Assembly (NCBI GenBank): GCA_001644045.1
Contig: LUUF01000082.1
Span: 1-32,981 of the forward strand
Direction: 5' to 3'
Length of the DNA: 32,981 bases
Source: Methylomonas methanica
GTDB taxonomy: Bacteria; Pseudomonadota; Gammaproteobacteria; Methylococcales; Methylomonadaceae
Shown here: positions 32,903 through 32,981 of the stretch, in pieces
Numbering within the stretch: position 1 is the first letter of the stretch
Layout of the letters: each line of letters begins with the position of its first letter
The notes under the pieces: generated by a model
What the model saw: only the letters and a program-made list of their open reading frames with translations
Database searches by the model: none
What the model was told of the DNA's origin: nothing
Program-made: the position numbers and the translations under genes

Positions 32903-32965
32903 AGCAGCTAGCTCGTCGACCTATCGCCTCCCCCCCTTGGAGTTAATGTTGGCCGGCTAGCTGCT
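32903..32965 (+). terminator. 10-bp inverted repeat after the CsbD pair
   Basis: AGCAGCTAGC (32903-32912) and GCTAGCTGCT (32956-32965) are perfect inverted repeats enclosing a 43-base loop with a C7 run. No T tract follows the second arm within the window, so it may be a terminator-like hairpin or a boundary repeat. Confidence 0.4.
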
Positions 32966-32981
32966 CTCACTCAGAAGCTTG

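Noticed and set aside
1..32981. CRISPR array, tRNA, rRNA, insertion sequence or prophage
   Set aside because: I saw no regularly spaced direct repeats, no cloverleaf or rRNA signature, and no transposase, integrase or phage structural protein in any frame.

Overview
The window looks like a chromosomal segment of a gammaproteobacterial methanotroph of the Methylomonas/Methylobacter type. This is an inference from a squalene-hopene cyclase, a VPLPA-type PEP-CTERM exported protein, moderate GC and the overall gene style; no methane-oxidation gene lies in the window. I saw no rRNA, tRNA, CRISPR array, transposase or phage gene. Nearly everything concerns the cell envelope and general stress.

Layout. 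1-859 (-): 3'-truncated OmpA/OprF-like porin. 1281-2747 (+): BON lipoprotein followed by a YqjD/YqjE/YqjK-like operon. 2761-3503 (-): three tiny stress proteins (two-TM protein, Lmo0937-family protein, CsbD). 3925-4750 (+): hairpin-rich leader, VPLPA-CTERM protein and terminator. 4776-5402 (-): frameshifted SmbP-like gene and a small unknown protein. 5543-14245 (-): one 2,900-residue cyclic beta-1,2-glucan synthase gene (NdvB/ChvB type). 14384-14743 (-): DUF3309 and DUF3096 peptides. 15125-22616 (+): tightly packed five-gene operon of response regulator, sensor kinase, TolC-like lipoprotein, periplasmic adaptor and RND permease. 22597-24569 (-): exported small protein, OmpA lipoprotein and DUF4398 lipoprotein. 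24956-25504 (+): stand-alone PAS protein. 25540-27953 (-): unknown basic protein and squalene-hopene cyclase. 28345-29067 and 30798-31511 (+): two paralogous Crp/Fnr regulators flanking a decayed EAL gene, a repeat-rich spacer and a small SmbP-like protein. 31569-31937 (-): DUF4870-like membrane protein. 32400-32897 (+): two CsbD genes, the second with a signal peptide.

The most interesting signal is not a gene. A 16-bp imperfect palindrome, roughly TGTRCG-N4-CGYACM followed on one side by GAC, recurs about 16 times in the intergenic gaps. It usually lies 57-225 bp upstream of a start codon, with the GAC side facing the gene. It precedes the OmpA, BON, CsbD (twice), DUF3096/DUF3309, small-protein, PAS, Shc, DUF4870 and both Crp/Fnr genes. 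The shape (two 6-bp half sites around 4 bp) is what a CRP-type dimer would bind, so I propose that one or both Crp/Fnr paralogues control a local envelope-stress regulon through this box and autoregulate. I do not know a named regulon with this box. That link is inference.

Together the genes would remodel the envelope under stress: hopanoids (Shc), periplasmic cyclic glucan (NdvB), OmpA-type anchors, small membrane proteins, CsbD and SmbP-like proteins, and an efflux pump under its own two-component control (an 11-bp-spaced CTTAA direct repeat lies upstream of its regulator).
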